Shown here: piece after piece, positions 1-8,303 of the stretch
How positions within the stretch are numbered: the first letter of the stretch is position 1
Layout of the letters: the number at the start of each line of letters is the position of its first letter
Assembly (NCBI GenBank): GCA_003558065.1
Contig: PWMU01000118.1
Coordinates: 1 to 52,133, forward strand
Source of the DNA: Opitutia bacterium
GTDB lineage: Bacteria; Verrucomicrobiota; Verrucomicrobiia; Opitutales; T3Sed10-336
Reading direction: 5' to 3'
Length of the DNA stretch: 52,133 nucleotides
Made by a program: the position numbers and the translations under genes
Notes under the pieces: model-generated
Told to the model about the DNA's origin: nothing
Seen by the model: the letters and a program-made list of their open reading frames with translations, nothing else
The model's database searches: none

Positions 1-17
1 AGGCCGGACGCGCCGGG

Positions 18-2783
18 TCAGTCGTCGGGAAACGGACGGTTCCGAAGCAAGGAAGACCCCTCCTCAAAAAGTTCCATCAACCAGATACCCGCGTAGGCAT
101 GATAACGGAACGCTCCGATGGACGGGCCGTACACGGTTCGGGGGTATTTTGCTGAGACCGCGCTCAATGAATACGCGGACGTTTCCGAACCCGTCGTCCA
201 CAGCCCCTTCAGCAATCCCGCGCGGATCCGGTCGGAATCCTTCAGGTAACGCCGGTAGTATTGCAGCGACAGCCACCGCAGGATCCCCCGACCCTGGTAA
301 TCGATTTCGTCGTATTCCTTCCCGGTCAGCACCGTGGGCGGAAACTCTTCCAGCTTTTCCGCGATGGCGGCGCGCAAGCCGGGATCGTCGAAGGCGTAAT
401 ACATCCAGAAAAGAGTTTCGACGTGAAAGTAACTGACATCCCGTATCGGGAAATCGCCTTCGACAAAGAAGCGCGTGTCGCGCTCGGCCACCTCGCGGAA
501 TTCCGGAGAGTCGTCGACCTGGATCAAGGCCCCGAGAAAACTCAACGAAACCGGCAGCACCCACCAGCGCCCGCGCCGTTCCGGGCGGATATCGTCCCAG
601 CGCCCGCCGTCGAAATAATCGCTGCCCAAAAGACCGATTCCGTAAAAGCCGGGCCGGATGCGGTCCGGGTCCTCCCCGTACTCCGCCTCCAGTTCCGCCG
701 CTTGGTCTTCGTCAAGATAGAACGACTGCCGGAACTCGAAGTAGCGCCGCGCCACGTCGATGTACCGCTCCCGCCGCGGGTCGTCCAGCCAGGTGGCCAT
801 CTGCACGAGCCCGAGGCAGATCGATCCCAGGTCGGCGACGAAAATGATATCCCGGTGCTCGCCGTACCCCATGGGAAAGGCGCCGTCCTCGCGCTGGCGC
901 TCGGCGATCATATCCCCGAAGCGCAGCGCCGAATCGGCCAGATCCCGCCAGGTCAACCCGCCCAGCTCGGACCGCACCCGTTCCGGCGCGCCGTTGGCCC
1001 GGAGGTGCCGGGCATAGGCGAGCAGAAAGCGAGCCCCGTAGATGTCGGAGAAAAAGTGATGACTGTAGCGGCCGTCGCGATGTTCGTCCTGCACCGAAAG
1101 GCAATAGCGGGCGATTTTTGCCAGCGTAAGCTCCACGTCGACCCGGTCCTCCAGGCGATCGACCTCGTTCCCGCCGGAATCCTCCAGCACGACCTCCCAC
1201 CCGAAGGACTCCCAGGGAAAGTCGGCGGGGACCTCCCCGAGCGTCACCGTAATCTCCATTGTATCGGATGACCCGATACGGATCGCCCTGTTTCCGGCAA
1301 GAATCCCCCCCGCGGCTTCAAGCCGAAGGCGCCCCTCGAACGCCGTCGGACCGGGATTTCGAACTCGGATCCGGCACCGCAGGGACGCATCCTCCGCCTG
1401 GAATTCCGGCGAAAGCGCGGCCACGCGAACGATTCTCGGGGTCCGGGTCACGTACTGAAGAGTCTCCAGGAGCAGTCGCGCGGCCCCGCTGTCCTCCCCG
1501 TACGCCTCCTCCGGAAGCCCGAACAGCGCGAGCGAGGACCCGGCATACCTTCCTCCGGTAAAGTCCCGCACCTCGGCAACGGTGTCCAGCTCGCGTCCCC
1601 GGGAATCGCGTGCCACGAGCAGCGGTCTGCGGAGGTGGTCGTCGCGGCGGAGCACCTCGATCAATTCCGTTCGCTCGCGGCCGCGTTCGTGGGGCGGCGA
1701 GGCAATACTGCTTACCGCGCCCCGGGGAGCTTCGGAAAGGGGGTGCAGGCCCGCGCCCCGAGAAGTGGTCTCGACGCGTTCAACGCCCGGAATCACACGG
1801 CTACCGAGAAACGGGTCCTCCAGCCAGTCGGGGTGATCGGCATCCGCCCTGCCGTGCTGCAAGTGCCAGGGAGCGACGGCGCCCCGGGGCCCCGCCACCG
1901 GGGTTTCGGGTTCGAGGAGCGCAACCGCACCCAGCGCGAAGCTCCCGCCAACCTCGGGCCACAGGACCCACCGGTTCATCCCGACGGTAAGCCGTTCGAC
2001 TTCGCCCGGTTCCACGGTGTCGATGCCGCCCTCCAGGTCCTTGTCGACCGGGAGAAAGTCGGCCATGGGCACCTCGAAGTAACCCCAGTCGCGGTCGAGT
2101 TCGACGAAAGTGGCCCAGTTCCGGCCTCGAGTATCGCGAAGGGCCAGGTACAGAATGTTGACATCGTAGTCGCCCAGCGCGTGAAAGGCGACGACCGAAT
2201 GCCCGGATCCCCGTTGCCCCGCGAGGGGAATCTCGAGAAAGACATGCCCGTCGCCGATAAGCCGGGTTTCCACGTGCAATCCCGGTGTATCGGTAGCGGG
2301 GACGTCCACGGCGGAAGTTGTCACCACCGGCTCCGGGTTCACGTCGGACGAACGCGGTTCCCGCAGGCGGTACTCCCCGCGCCCATCAAAGTCCAGAACG
2401 ACCCTGGGATTCCCGGACTTTACCGAGTAATCGAGCGCCCGGGGCTCCAGAATCACCACGTTGCCACCCGCGCGGCGATAGGCGTCGAGGACGGGCCTCG
2501 CCAGCGCCGGGTAACGGGTTCCGGGCGGGATCACCAGCACGTCGGAATCGGCGGCGGCGAGGTCGTTCGCCCCCTTCTCGTCCATGAGGTCGACCTCATA
2601 GCCCGCTCCCGACAGGATCCGTTCAAAAGTCCCCGGGTCGTACCCATCCGGCGAATACAACGAGGCCCGGACCCCGGGATCGTCCGACGCCGACAAAACC
2701 GCGGCAAACACCGGAAACAAAATCCCGGTTGCGCCGATTCGGAACATTCTTTGCGCACACATGATCATATTCGCTTTTCTCAT
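18..2783 (-). CDS. Secreted multidomain protein, probable polysaccharide-active (alpha/alpha) toroid
   Basis: The 921-residue product has a basic start and a hydrophobic stretch at about residues 13-32, consistent with Sec export. Residues about 40-115 look like an alpha/beta domain of the ThuA or glutamine amidotransferase-like kind (it predicts alternating strands and helices around DVLVIPPG and GGNVVILEP). A beta-rich part follows to about 300, resembling a carbohydrate-binding sandwich, then an Ig-like part at about 455-550. The last 350 residues are helical, rich in aromatic and acidic residues (YSHHFFSD, FGDMIAERQ), and resemble the toroids of polysaccharide lyases and unsaturated glycoside hydrolases. 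It is divergent from the heparinase-like gene at 2956. I do not recognise the family. The domain reading is by eye, so a precise activity is not claimed. Confidence 0.6.
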   Translation of the reverse strand: MRKANMIMCAQRMFRIGATGILFPVFAAVLSASDDPGVRASLYSPDGYDPGTFERILSGAGYEVDLMDEKGANDLAAADSDVLVIPPGTRYPALARPVLDAYRRAGGNVVILEPRALDYSVKSGNPRVVLDFDGRGEYRLREPRSSDVNPEPVVTTSAVDVPATDTPGLHVETRLIGDGHVFLEIPLAGQRGSGHSVVAFHALGDYDVNILYLALRDTRGRNWATFVELDRDWGYFEVPMADFLPVDKDLEGGIDTVEPGEVERLTVGMNRWVLWPEVGGSFALGAVALLEPETPVAGPRGAVAPWHLQHGRADADHPDWLEDPFLGSRVIPGVERVETTSRGAGLHPLSEAPRGAVSSIASPPHERGRERTELIEVLRRDDHLRRPLLVARDSRGRELDTVAEVRDFTGGRYAGSSLALFGLPEEAYGEDSGAARLLLETLQYVTRTPRIVRVAALSPEFQAEDASLRCRIRVRNPGPTAFEGRLRLEAAGGILAGNRAIRIGSSDTMEITVTLGEVPADFPWESFGWEVVLEDSGGNEVDRLEDRVDVELTLAKIARYCLSVQDEHRDGRYSHHFFSDIYGARFLLAYARHLRANGAPERVRSELGGLTWRDLADSALRFGDMIAERQREDGAFPMGYGEHRDIIFVADLGSICLGLVQMATWLDDPRRERYIDVARRYFEFRQSFYLDEDQAAELEAEYGEDPDRIRPGFYGIGLLGSDYFDGGRWDDIRPERRGRWWVLPVSLSFLGALIQVDDSPEFREVAERDTRFFVEGDFPIRDVSYFHVETLFWMYYAFDDPGLRAAIAEKLEEFPPTVLTGKEYDEIDYQGRGILRWLSLQYYRRYLKDSDRIRAGLLKGLWTTGSETSAYSLSAVSAKYPRTVYGPSIGAFRYHAYAGIWLMELFEEGSSLLRNRPFPDD

Positions 2784-2955
2784 AATCCGATCAAAAAGTA
2801 TTCGGCACCCTTTATCACTATTGTTTTCTACGCACCGGAATTCTACTCTTTTTTCTTTTAGACGCGCATGACATGGTTCTCAATCGCGTTTCATGCCGGC
2901 CTCGCCAGGCTTCGAAAAGACACCGGAGTTAACCCGGAACCGATAACGACCAACG

Positions 2956-4788
2956 ATGATCACTCCGTTCCCTCACCACCCCCCCTCGCCCGGCAACCCG
3001 GGCGACTCCGGCGGGATTTCCCGGATCCGCGACCTCCTCGAGCGCCGGGCGGCCGCGTTCCTGGCTAGCGACCACCTGCACGTCGATTACTACCGGATCC
3101 GGCATAAACTCGCCTTTCCGCTCCCGCTACGCGCGATGCCGCGGCCGGGTATTCCGGTCCGGGGGATTCCCCGCTACCCGTGGTCGATCTGGATGGCGTG
3201 GGCTTTGGAGGAGCGGCTCTTTTCCCTCGGATGGAGCGGCGAATGGTCCGGAAATCGCGAGACCCGCGACGCCGCCGTCCGGGACCTGTGCGCCCTGGCC
3301 GACTGGCCCGCCTATCGCGAATACGCCGACCTGCCCTCTCTCTGCCTGGCGCATTGCGCCCGGACCCTTTGGGCGGCCGCCCGGAACTGGGAATGGCTGG
3401 GGGACGAGGCCCGCTCCGCGATCCGGAAGGGGCTCGGGCGAATTGTCAGCGAGGCGTATCCGCGCTTCGAGGAAACCTTTGCCGGGGCGGAGGAGAAACT
3501 GGCGTCCCTCGGCGGCGATCCGGCCGCCCTCAAGCGCTTCCACAACATCGTGGTCATCGAGACCCTGGCGCTGGGTCTGGCCGCCCGCGAAACCGGGGAC
3601 CCGCGTCGCGAAACGGTCGACCGGACGCTCGTGCGGATCCTCGCCACCCTGCTTGACCTGCGGTTCGACGGCTACACCGAGGGCGTCGCCTACGACGGGT
3701 ATGTTATGGATTTCGCCGCGGACTGGTTCGCCACGCAACCCGCCGATTCGGTCGCCCCGCTGCTCTCTCATCCGCGTTTCTCCGATCTCTTCCGGGAGTC
3801 CTGCTACCTCGCGGTGCCGGGGAACGCGGCCCATGTGGCGGAACTGAGCGATGTCGAACCCCGCGGAATGCCGTTTCATCTTTCCGCCCACGCCAAGCTG
3901 GCCCCCCGCCTCCGGATGGAGGAACTCGACTGGTATCTCGGCCGCTGCCCGTTGGACTGGATCCGCGCCGACGGCCTGGCCGCCCTCGCCGGCGGCAGGG
4001 AGTGTCCGGCTCCCGCACGCCCGCCCCGCCCGGGGGTTCTCGACGCCTGCTACGCCACCGCCCTTCGTTCCGGTTGGGAGCGCGACGACCTTTGCGTGGC
4101 CGCGGCTTCGAGTGCTTCGCCGATGGGTCACATTCACTTTGACAAGGGCTCGCTGGTTCTGGGAACGCGGGGACACTGGCTGCTGGCCGACCCCGGGTAC
4201 CAGCAGTACATGAAAACCAGCGAGCGAACGTTCACGGTCGGTCCCTCGGCGCATAACGCCCCCGTAATCAATGGCCTGGCCCAGGACCGGAAAACCCGGG
4301 CACCGGCGGTTCCCGGGAACGGGACGGACGACGTCCCGAACGTTTTCCTCGACCTAACCGACTGCTATCCGGAAGAATCGCGCGTAACGCGGGTCTGGAG
4401 GAGAATCTGGCTGGTCGAGTCGCGCTGGGTGGTCGTCGGCGACCGCGTGGAAGGCGACGGGGTCGATACGATCGCCTACCACTGGCACGGGCACCCCGAC
4501 GCCTGGTGGAACGAGACGCCCGGCTCGTGGACGCTCGTCCACGCGGACGCCGGTACGCTCGAACTTCGCGCCCTCTCACCCGAACCCGCCGAAACGGTCG
4601 TCTCCCGCCTGCCCGGATCGCGGGGTCACCTGACATTGCGGGCGACCTTCACCGCTCCCGCTCCGGTAATCTGGTGGGTCTTGACTTCCGGGAAACCATT
4701 CGACAAGGTCGAAGCCCCGGAACTCCGGCCGGATGGAAACGACCGGATTCATCGCGACCGGCGGCTCGCCGTGGAAAAACCGGAGTGA
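2956..4788 (+). CDS. Heparinase II/III-like polysaccharide lyase family protein
   Basis: The 610-residue protein has a helical N-terminal two thirds (incomplete toroid) followed by the beta-sandwich typical of heparinase II/III proteins. The signature stretch near residues 395-440 (GHIHFDKGSLVL, then GHWLLADPGYQQY and SAHNAPVING) is the conserved start of that C-terminal domain. Family members cleave uronic-acid-containing polysaccharides by beta-elimination. No convincing signal peptide is visible (the first 20 residues are Pro/Gly rich), so it may be cytoplasmic or act on imported oligosaccharides. The ATG at 2956 is the first in frame and has no clear Shine-Dalgarno sequence. It is divergent from the secreted protein at 18-2783, with 172 bases between the starts. 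Family assignment is firm; substrate is unknown. Confidence 0.85.
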   Translation: MITPFPHHPPSPGNPGDSGGISRIRDLLERRAAAFLASDHLHVDYYRIRHKLAFPLPLRAMPRPGIPVRGIPRYPWSIWMAWALEERLFSLGWSGEWSGNRETRDAAVRDLCALADWPAYREYADLPSLCLAHCARTLWAAARNWEWLGDEARSAIRKGLGRIVSEAYPRFEETFAGAEEKLASLGGDPAALKRFHNIVVIETLALGLAARETGDPRRETVDRTLVRILATLLDLRFDGYTEGVAYDGYVMDFAADWFATQPADSVAPLLSHPRFSDLFRESCYLAVPGNAAHVAELSDVEPRGMPFHLSAHAKLAPRLRMEELDWYLGRCPLDWIRADGLAALAGGRECPAPARPPRPGVLDACYATALRSGWERDDLCVAAASSASPMGHIHFDKGSLVLGTRGHWLLADPGYQQYMKTSERTFTVGPSAHNAPVINGLAQDRKTRAPAVPGNGTDDVPNVFLDLTDCYPEESRVTRVWRRIWLVESRWVVVGDRVEGDGVDTIAYHWHGHPDAWWNETPGSWTLVHADAGTLELRALSPEPAETVVSRLPGSRGHLTLRATFTAPAPVIWWVLTSGKPFDKVEAPELRPDGNDRIHRDRRLAVEKPE

Positions 4789-4897
4789 GGGAGAATTTTC
4801 CCTTGGAATGTATTTCGGGGGCAGGGGTCGGTTGGCCGGGTGACGCAGCGTCTTTCTTTCGGTCGCAGCGCGGGGGTCATTGCAACACTACATTTTT

Positions 4898-5896
4898 ATG
4901 TCAATAAAGCACAAACGACTGGGGAGGCACGGGGTTGTTGTCAGCAATCTTTGCCTCGGAACCATGAACTTCGGACCGCGCACCGATGAGAAAGAATCCT
5001 TTGCGATCATGGATCGGGCGCTCGAGCTGGGGATCAATTTTTTCGATACGGCCGATGTCTACGGAGGTGAGGCCGGCAAAGGCGCGACGGAGAACATAAT
5101 CGGCCGCTGGTTTGCCCAGGGCGGAGGACGCCGGGAAGCCGTGGTGCTGGCCACGAAGGTCTACAACCCGGCAAACGGCGAAGGCGATCGCCCCGAGCCG
5201 AATCATGACTCCCGGAACCTGTCGGCGCTGAAGATCAGGCGCCATTGCGAAGGAAGCCTGAGGCGATTGCAGACCGATACCATCGACCTCTACCAGATGC
5301 ACCACATTGATCGTGAGTGTCCCTGGGAAGAAGCGTGGCAGGCCTTTTCGGCTCTGACCAACCAGGGAAAGGTGGTCTATGTCGGATCCAGCAATTTCGC
5401 CGGCTGGGACATTGCCACCGCCTGCCAGGAGGCGAAGCGGCGCGGAATGACCGGTTTGGTCAGCGAGCAGAGCATTTATAACCTGAGCAACCGGACGATC
5501 GAGCTCGAGGGGATTCCGGCCTGCCGGAATTACGGTCTCGGTCTACTCCCATGGAGCCCGCTGGGCGGGGGGCTGCTGGGCGGAGCCCTGCAGGGGGAAT
5601 CCTCCGGACGCCGGAGCGGCGAAGGCTTCGGCCAGAAGGTCGAGGCGAACCGGAAGCGACTCGAACGCTATGAGGCCCTATGTGCCGGAATCGGTGAAAG
5701 CCCGGGGGTGGTCGCCCTTGCCTGGCTTTTGAACAACCCCGTGGTCACCGCGCCGATTATCGGTCCGCGCACGCTGGATCAACTGGAAACGGCGGTACGG
5801 GCGACCGAGGTGACATTGGCGGAAGAGACGCTTGCCGAGCTCGAGGAAATCTGGCCGGGTCCCGGCGGCGAAGCACCCAAAGCTTACGCCTGGTAG
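4898..5896 (+). CDS. Aldo/keto reductase
   Basis: This 332-residue NAD(P)H-dependent oxidoreductase is of the AKR superfamily, a cytoplasmic TIM barrel. The catalytic tetrad is visible: Asp in FFDTADVYGG with its Tyr, Lys in LATKVYNP and His in YQMHHIDREC. The C-terminal cofactor part carries the usual PIIGPRTLDQLE. I start at the ATG at 4898 (MSIKHKRLG) because the reading frame upstream offers only a TTG at 4880 and the family normally begins at this sequence. The fold resembles the AKR11/12 or YghZ-like group acting on sugar aldehydes or ketones. The neighbours suggest use in carbohydrate catabolism, but the substrate cannot be read from sequence. Confidence 0.93.
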   Translation: MSIKHKRLGRHGVVVSNLCLGTMNFGPRTDEKESFAIMDRALELGINFFDTADVYGGEAGKGATENIIGRWFAQGGGRREAVVLATKVYNPANGEGDRPEPNHDSRNLSALKIRRHCEGSLRRLQTDTIDLYQMHHIDRECPWEEAWQAFSALTNQGKVVYVGSSNFAGWDIATACQEAKRRGMTGLVSEQSIYNLSNRTIELEGIPACRNYGLGLLPWSPLGGGLLGGALQGESSGRRSGEGFGQKVEANRKRLERYEALCAGIGESPGVVALAWLLNNPVVTAPIIGPRTLDQLETAVRATEVTLAEETLAELEEIWPGPGGEAPKAYAW

Positions 5897-6089
5897 GCGT
5901 CGACCCTCCTGAAGTTAGGTTCTTGAACGCGGACGGGGACGGTGGCGCGCTTCCGGTCGGCACCGGCCCCCTGCATCCGCCGCCGAATTCAGGTCGGTGC
6001 CTTCAGTCGACCGCCCGATGCGTGCCAGCCGACCCGGAGCGCTTGGCGAGTACCCGGCTTTTCCATTGAGCCGCAACATGGGAGCCCCC

Positions 6090-6518
6090 TCACCGGTTAA
6101 ATTCAACCGGATCGTTCCTGAATTGAGCGCTATCCTCCGTGTACTCCTGGACTTCAACGGCGATACCATTGGGGTCCTTCACCCAAAACTGGAGCGAGGC
6201 ATCGGCACCCTTCCTTACTGGATTGGGAGGGTATCCCGCCGATTCGAGGCGCGAACGAAGGGTCTCAATGTCGTTCGTTTCGAGGCAGAAATGGCTCAAC
6301 TGATGGTCTGGAGCTGAGGGCTTTGGAGCATCGGCAAAGAAGACTTCCAGAAACACTTTATCCGCGATCTTAAGGTAAAACCCGATTCTCTCTCCGTCGC
6401 GGGTGAAGTCAAACTGGCGCGTAAACCCCAGAAGATCGCAGTAGAATGCTTCGGTTGCGGCAAGGTCGGTCGTTTTCAGGCAAACGTGCGCCAAAGCTTC
6501 GATAACATTTTTTTTCAT
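6090..6518 (-). CDS. VOC-superfamily (glyoxalase/bleomycin resistance-like) protein
   Basis: A 142-residue protein with the paired beta-alpha-beta-beta-beta modules of the vicinal oxygen chelate fold. The first module begins IEALAHVCLKTTDL and the second contains HQLSHFCLETNDIE and ends WVKDPNGIAVEVQEY. Putative metal ligands are the His in LAHVCL, the Glu in VFLEVF, the His in LSHFCL and the Glu in VEVQEY, matching the glyoxalase I pattern. It could be a lactoylglutathione lyase or another VOC enzyme; context does not decide. Only 26 bases separate its ATG from the ATG of the divergent membrane protein, so regulatory sites would have to overlap coding DNA unless the neighbour starts later. 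Confidence 0.88.
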   Translation of the reverse strand: MKKNVIEALAHVCLKTTDLAATEAFYCDLLGFTRQFDFTRDGERIGFYLKIADKVFLEVFFADAPKPSAPDHQLSHFCLETNDIETLRSRLESAGYPPNPVRKGADASLQFWVKDPNGIAVEVQEYTEDSAQFRNDPVEFNR

Positions 6519-6544
6519 CGCCGCATATTACTCCCCGTGCAACG

Positions 6545-7327
6545 ATGCCGACAAGCTTTCCTTCCGTGCGGGACCTGAGCCAACAGGCATTGCCGGGTGG
6601 ATTATTCAACCGGATGCCCGATCCAGGACAATTTCCATTCTCAATTCTCGTCGGCCGCGCAATACGGGCGAATTGGCCCATAAGCCTGACCCTGGGTTCG
6701 ATTGCCGCGGCAATCATCGTGAGCTATTATTTCGTCGCGCCCCTGCGTACTCCGATGGAGCAGCTCGCCGAACTGAAGGAGCGGTACGGTTTGCGATTCG
6801 CCATCGTCTCCACCGGGATTTTCGGAGGTCTGCTACCGTTGCTGATCGAGCAATTCCGCAGCAATCCATCGCGCCGCCTCGACCGGGCCAGCCTGCTGTT
6901 CTTCACGGGATTCTGGGGCTTCAAAGGTGCGGAAATAGATCTGTTGTACCGCGGGCAGGCGCTGCTTTTCGGCGATGTTGCCTCGCCCGGCACGGTAGTG
7001 GCAAAAGTCACTGTCGACATGTTGATTTATGTGCCGCTGTGGGCTATCCCCAGTGTGGTAATCGCCTACCTGTGGCTTGATAACAGCTTTGATTACCGAC
7101 GGACTTTGGGCTCGCTTGGTCCGAAATGGTACCGCCACCGTATTCTGCCCGTCATGGTCATGAACTGGATAATATGGGTCCCCGCTGTTACGGTGATTTA
7201 CTCCCTGCCGCTTACGCTCCAGCTTCCTGTCCAGAACATCATTTTATTACTGTTTGCCATTGTCCTGCTGTTCATGACCGCGCCAGGCCCCCAGGAGTCT
7301 GCCGGGCTTCGCCGACAGACTAGCTGA
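6545..7327 (+). CDS. Integral membrane protein, Mpv17/PMP22-like
   Basis: This 260-residue protein has about four hydrophobic helices (near residues 45-62, 80-96, 155-180 and 208-250). The last part, WYRHRILPVMVMNWIIWVPA followed by two hydrophobic helices, resembles the W..WP..Q..NF..VP pattern of Mpv17/PMP22 membrane proteins. The preceding VAKVTVDMLIYVPLWAIP fits the K..xDQ...P segment of that family. Mpv17 proteins are best known as small channels of eukaryotic organelles; bacterial members are poorly characterised. The start is uncertain: ATG 6545 lies 26 bases from the divergent VOC gene, and ATG 6614 is an alternative. The final codons lie inside a palindromic repeat. Confidence 0.55.
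   Translation: MPTSFPSVRDLSQQALPGGLFNRMPDPGQFPFSILVGRAIRANWPISLTLGSIAAAIIVSYYFVAPLRTPMEQLAELKERYGLRFAIVSTGIFGGLLPLLIEQFRSNPSRRLDRASLLFFTGFWGFKGAEIDLLYRGQALLFGDVASPGTVVAKVTVDMLIYVPLWAIPSVVIAYLWLDNSFDYRRTLGSLGPKWYRHRILPVMVMNWIIWVPAVTVIYSLPLTLQLPVQNIILLLFAIVLLFMTAPGPQESAGLRRQTS
7296..7321. repeat. Dispersed GCTTCG-loop palindrome, copy 1
   Basis: Ten-base arms AGTCTGCCGG and CCGACAGACT (one mismatch) enclose the loop GCTTCG. It overlaps the last codons of the Mpv17-like gene, supplying residues GLRRQT. It is the same family as the copies at 9848, 19369 and 29895. Confidence 0.7.
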
Positions 7328-7455
7328 GACAGCTCATCCAGGCTGGCTTCCGTAATAATCCGGGGAGGCACATCCGGTCTCTATAGCACCATTTTCCGGC
7401 GCCTTGAAACTGCTGCCGGACAGGCTTTTTTGAATCAGAATAACTTATCAAAGAG

Positions 7456-7488
7456 TTGACATTTGTTAAGAATATCTTATCCTATAAG
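7456..7488 (+). promoter_or_regulatory. Sigma70-type promoter with overlapping inverted repeats
   Basis: A perfect -35 TTGACA (7456-7461) is followed after 16 bases by TATCCT (7478-7483). Two inverted repeats overlap the -10 region: TAAG-aatat-CTTA (7467-7479) and CTTAT-cct-ATAAG (7476-7488). An extra CTTATC lies upstream at 7444. The AT-rich stretch stands out against GC-rich surroundings and lies about 20 bases before the ATG of the 257-residue protein. The symmetric elements could be an operator; no regulator gene is adjacent. Confidence 0.6.
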
Positions 7489-7507
7489 AATCTGACCACA
7501 CCTCCCA

Positions 7508-8281
7508 ATGAAAACACACCTCTACCTTTCGCTGATACCGGAGTCCCTGGTTGCATCAATGCTGCCTCCTGAAGAATTCGGTGCCTATTACGCCACGGGA
7601 ACGCAGCAGCTTTCGCGCGGCCAGGCGATCTTTTTTGAGGTATCGCCGGAGATCCGTTCCGATTATTTTCCCATGGATGAGATCGACAAACGGTGCGTCC
7701 CGCATCCGGACGGGAGGCCGCGGAAATCGACTTATATTGGAGTTTACCGGGTTTTGGAGCATGTGCCGCGCGAGTTTCTGGGGAAACTGTATCTGGTCAC
7801 CGCTGATGGCAAGGTTCTCGGGCTGGATCCGGGAGAGACGCCCCAAAGCAAGAAGGCCGGACTCCACCTCTACCAGGAATTGTGCCCCCTGCGCCCCCGG
7901 GTGGTGACCACTCTGGAGCCGCATGCCTTTGGACGCAAGCTGACCGACAGGCGGCAACCTGTTTCGGTGGAGCGCATCGCCTATTGCGACCTTCGCCTCG
8001 ACGAGTTGGCGGAAGACCCGGAAAACGGCAAAGCGGATGACCTTCCCTACGCCAACATCGCGCATCTGCGGGACTGTTTGAAGTTGGTGCGCGACCATCC
8101 GGACAAGCAGATCAAAACGGTCATACGTACCCTGCCCGAGGACTTTTTCTACCGAACGGTCTTGAACGGATTCTACGTGGCGGATGCTTCGGGCCTGACT
8201 TCCTATCCCATGCCGGCCCTCGAACGTCTGGAGCGGGACCATTACGAATGGTGGCGCTCAGTAGTAGCCTCTCTATGCTGA
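7508..8281 (+). CDS. Conserved-looking protein of unknown function
   Basis: The 257-residue product is soluble, without signal peptide or membrane helix. Notable parts are LIPESLVASMLPPEEFGAYY at the N-terminus, a basic segment PHPDGRPRKSTYIGVYRVL around residues 68-86, and YCDLRLDELAED near residue 158. I do not recognise a named domain. Even codon use and a good promoter upstream say it is a real gene. There is no Shine-Dalgarno sequence before the ATG. It is convergent with the sulfatase, with 22 bases between the stops. The neighbourhood suggests carbohydrate metabolism, but nothing in the sequence shows an activity. Confidence 0.8.
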   Translation: MKTHLYLSLIPESLVASMLPPEEFGAYYATGTQQLSRGQAIFFEVSPEIRSDYFPMDEIDKRCVPHPDGRPRKSTYIGVYRVLEHVPREFLGKLYLVTADGKVLGLDPGETPQSKKAGLHLYQELCPLRPRVVTTLEPHAFGRKLTDRRQPVSVERIAYCDLRLDELAEDPENGKADDLPYANIAHLRDCLKLVRDHPDKQIKTVIRTLPEDFFYRTVLNGFYVADASGLTSYPMPALERLERDHYEWWRSVVASLC

Positions 8282-8303
8282 AAGCACAGGCAAAGGGGAG
8301 CGT

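Noticed and set aside
1635-2861. 408-codon plus-strand frame opposite the secreted toroid protein
   Set aside because: No domain, no ribosome site, and it overlaps a gene with a clear signal peptide on the other strand.
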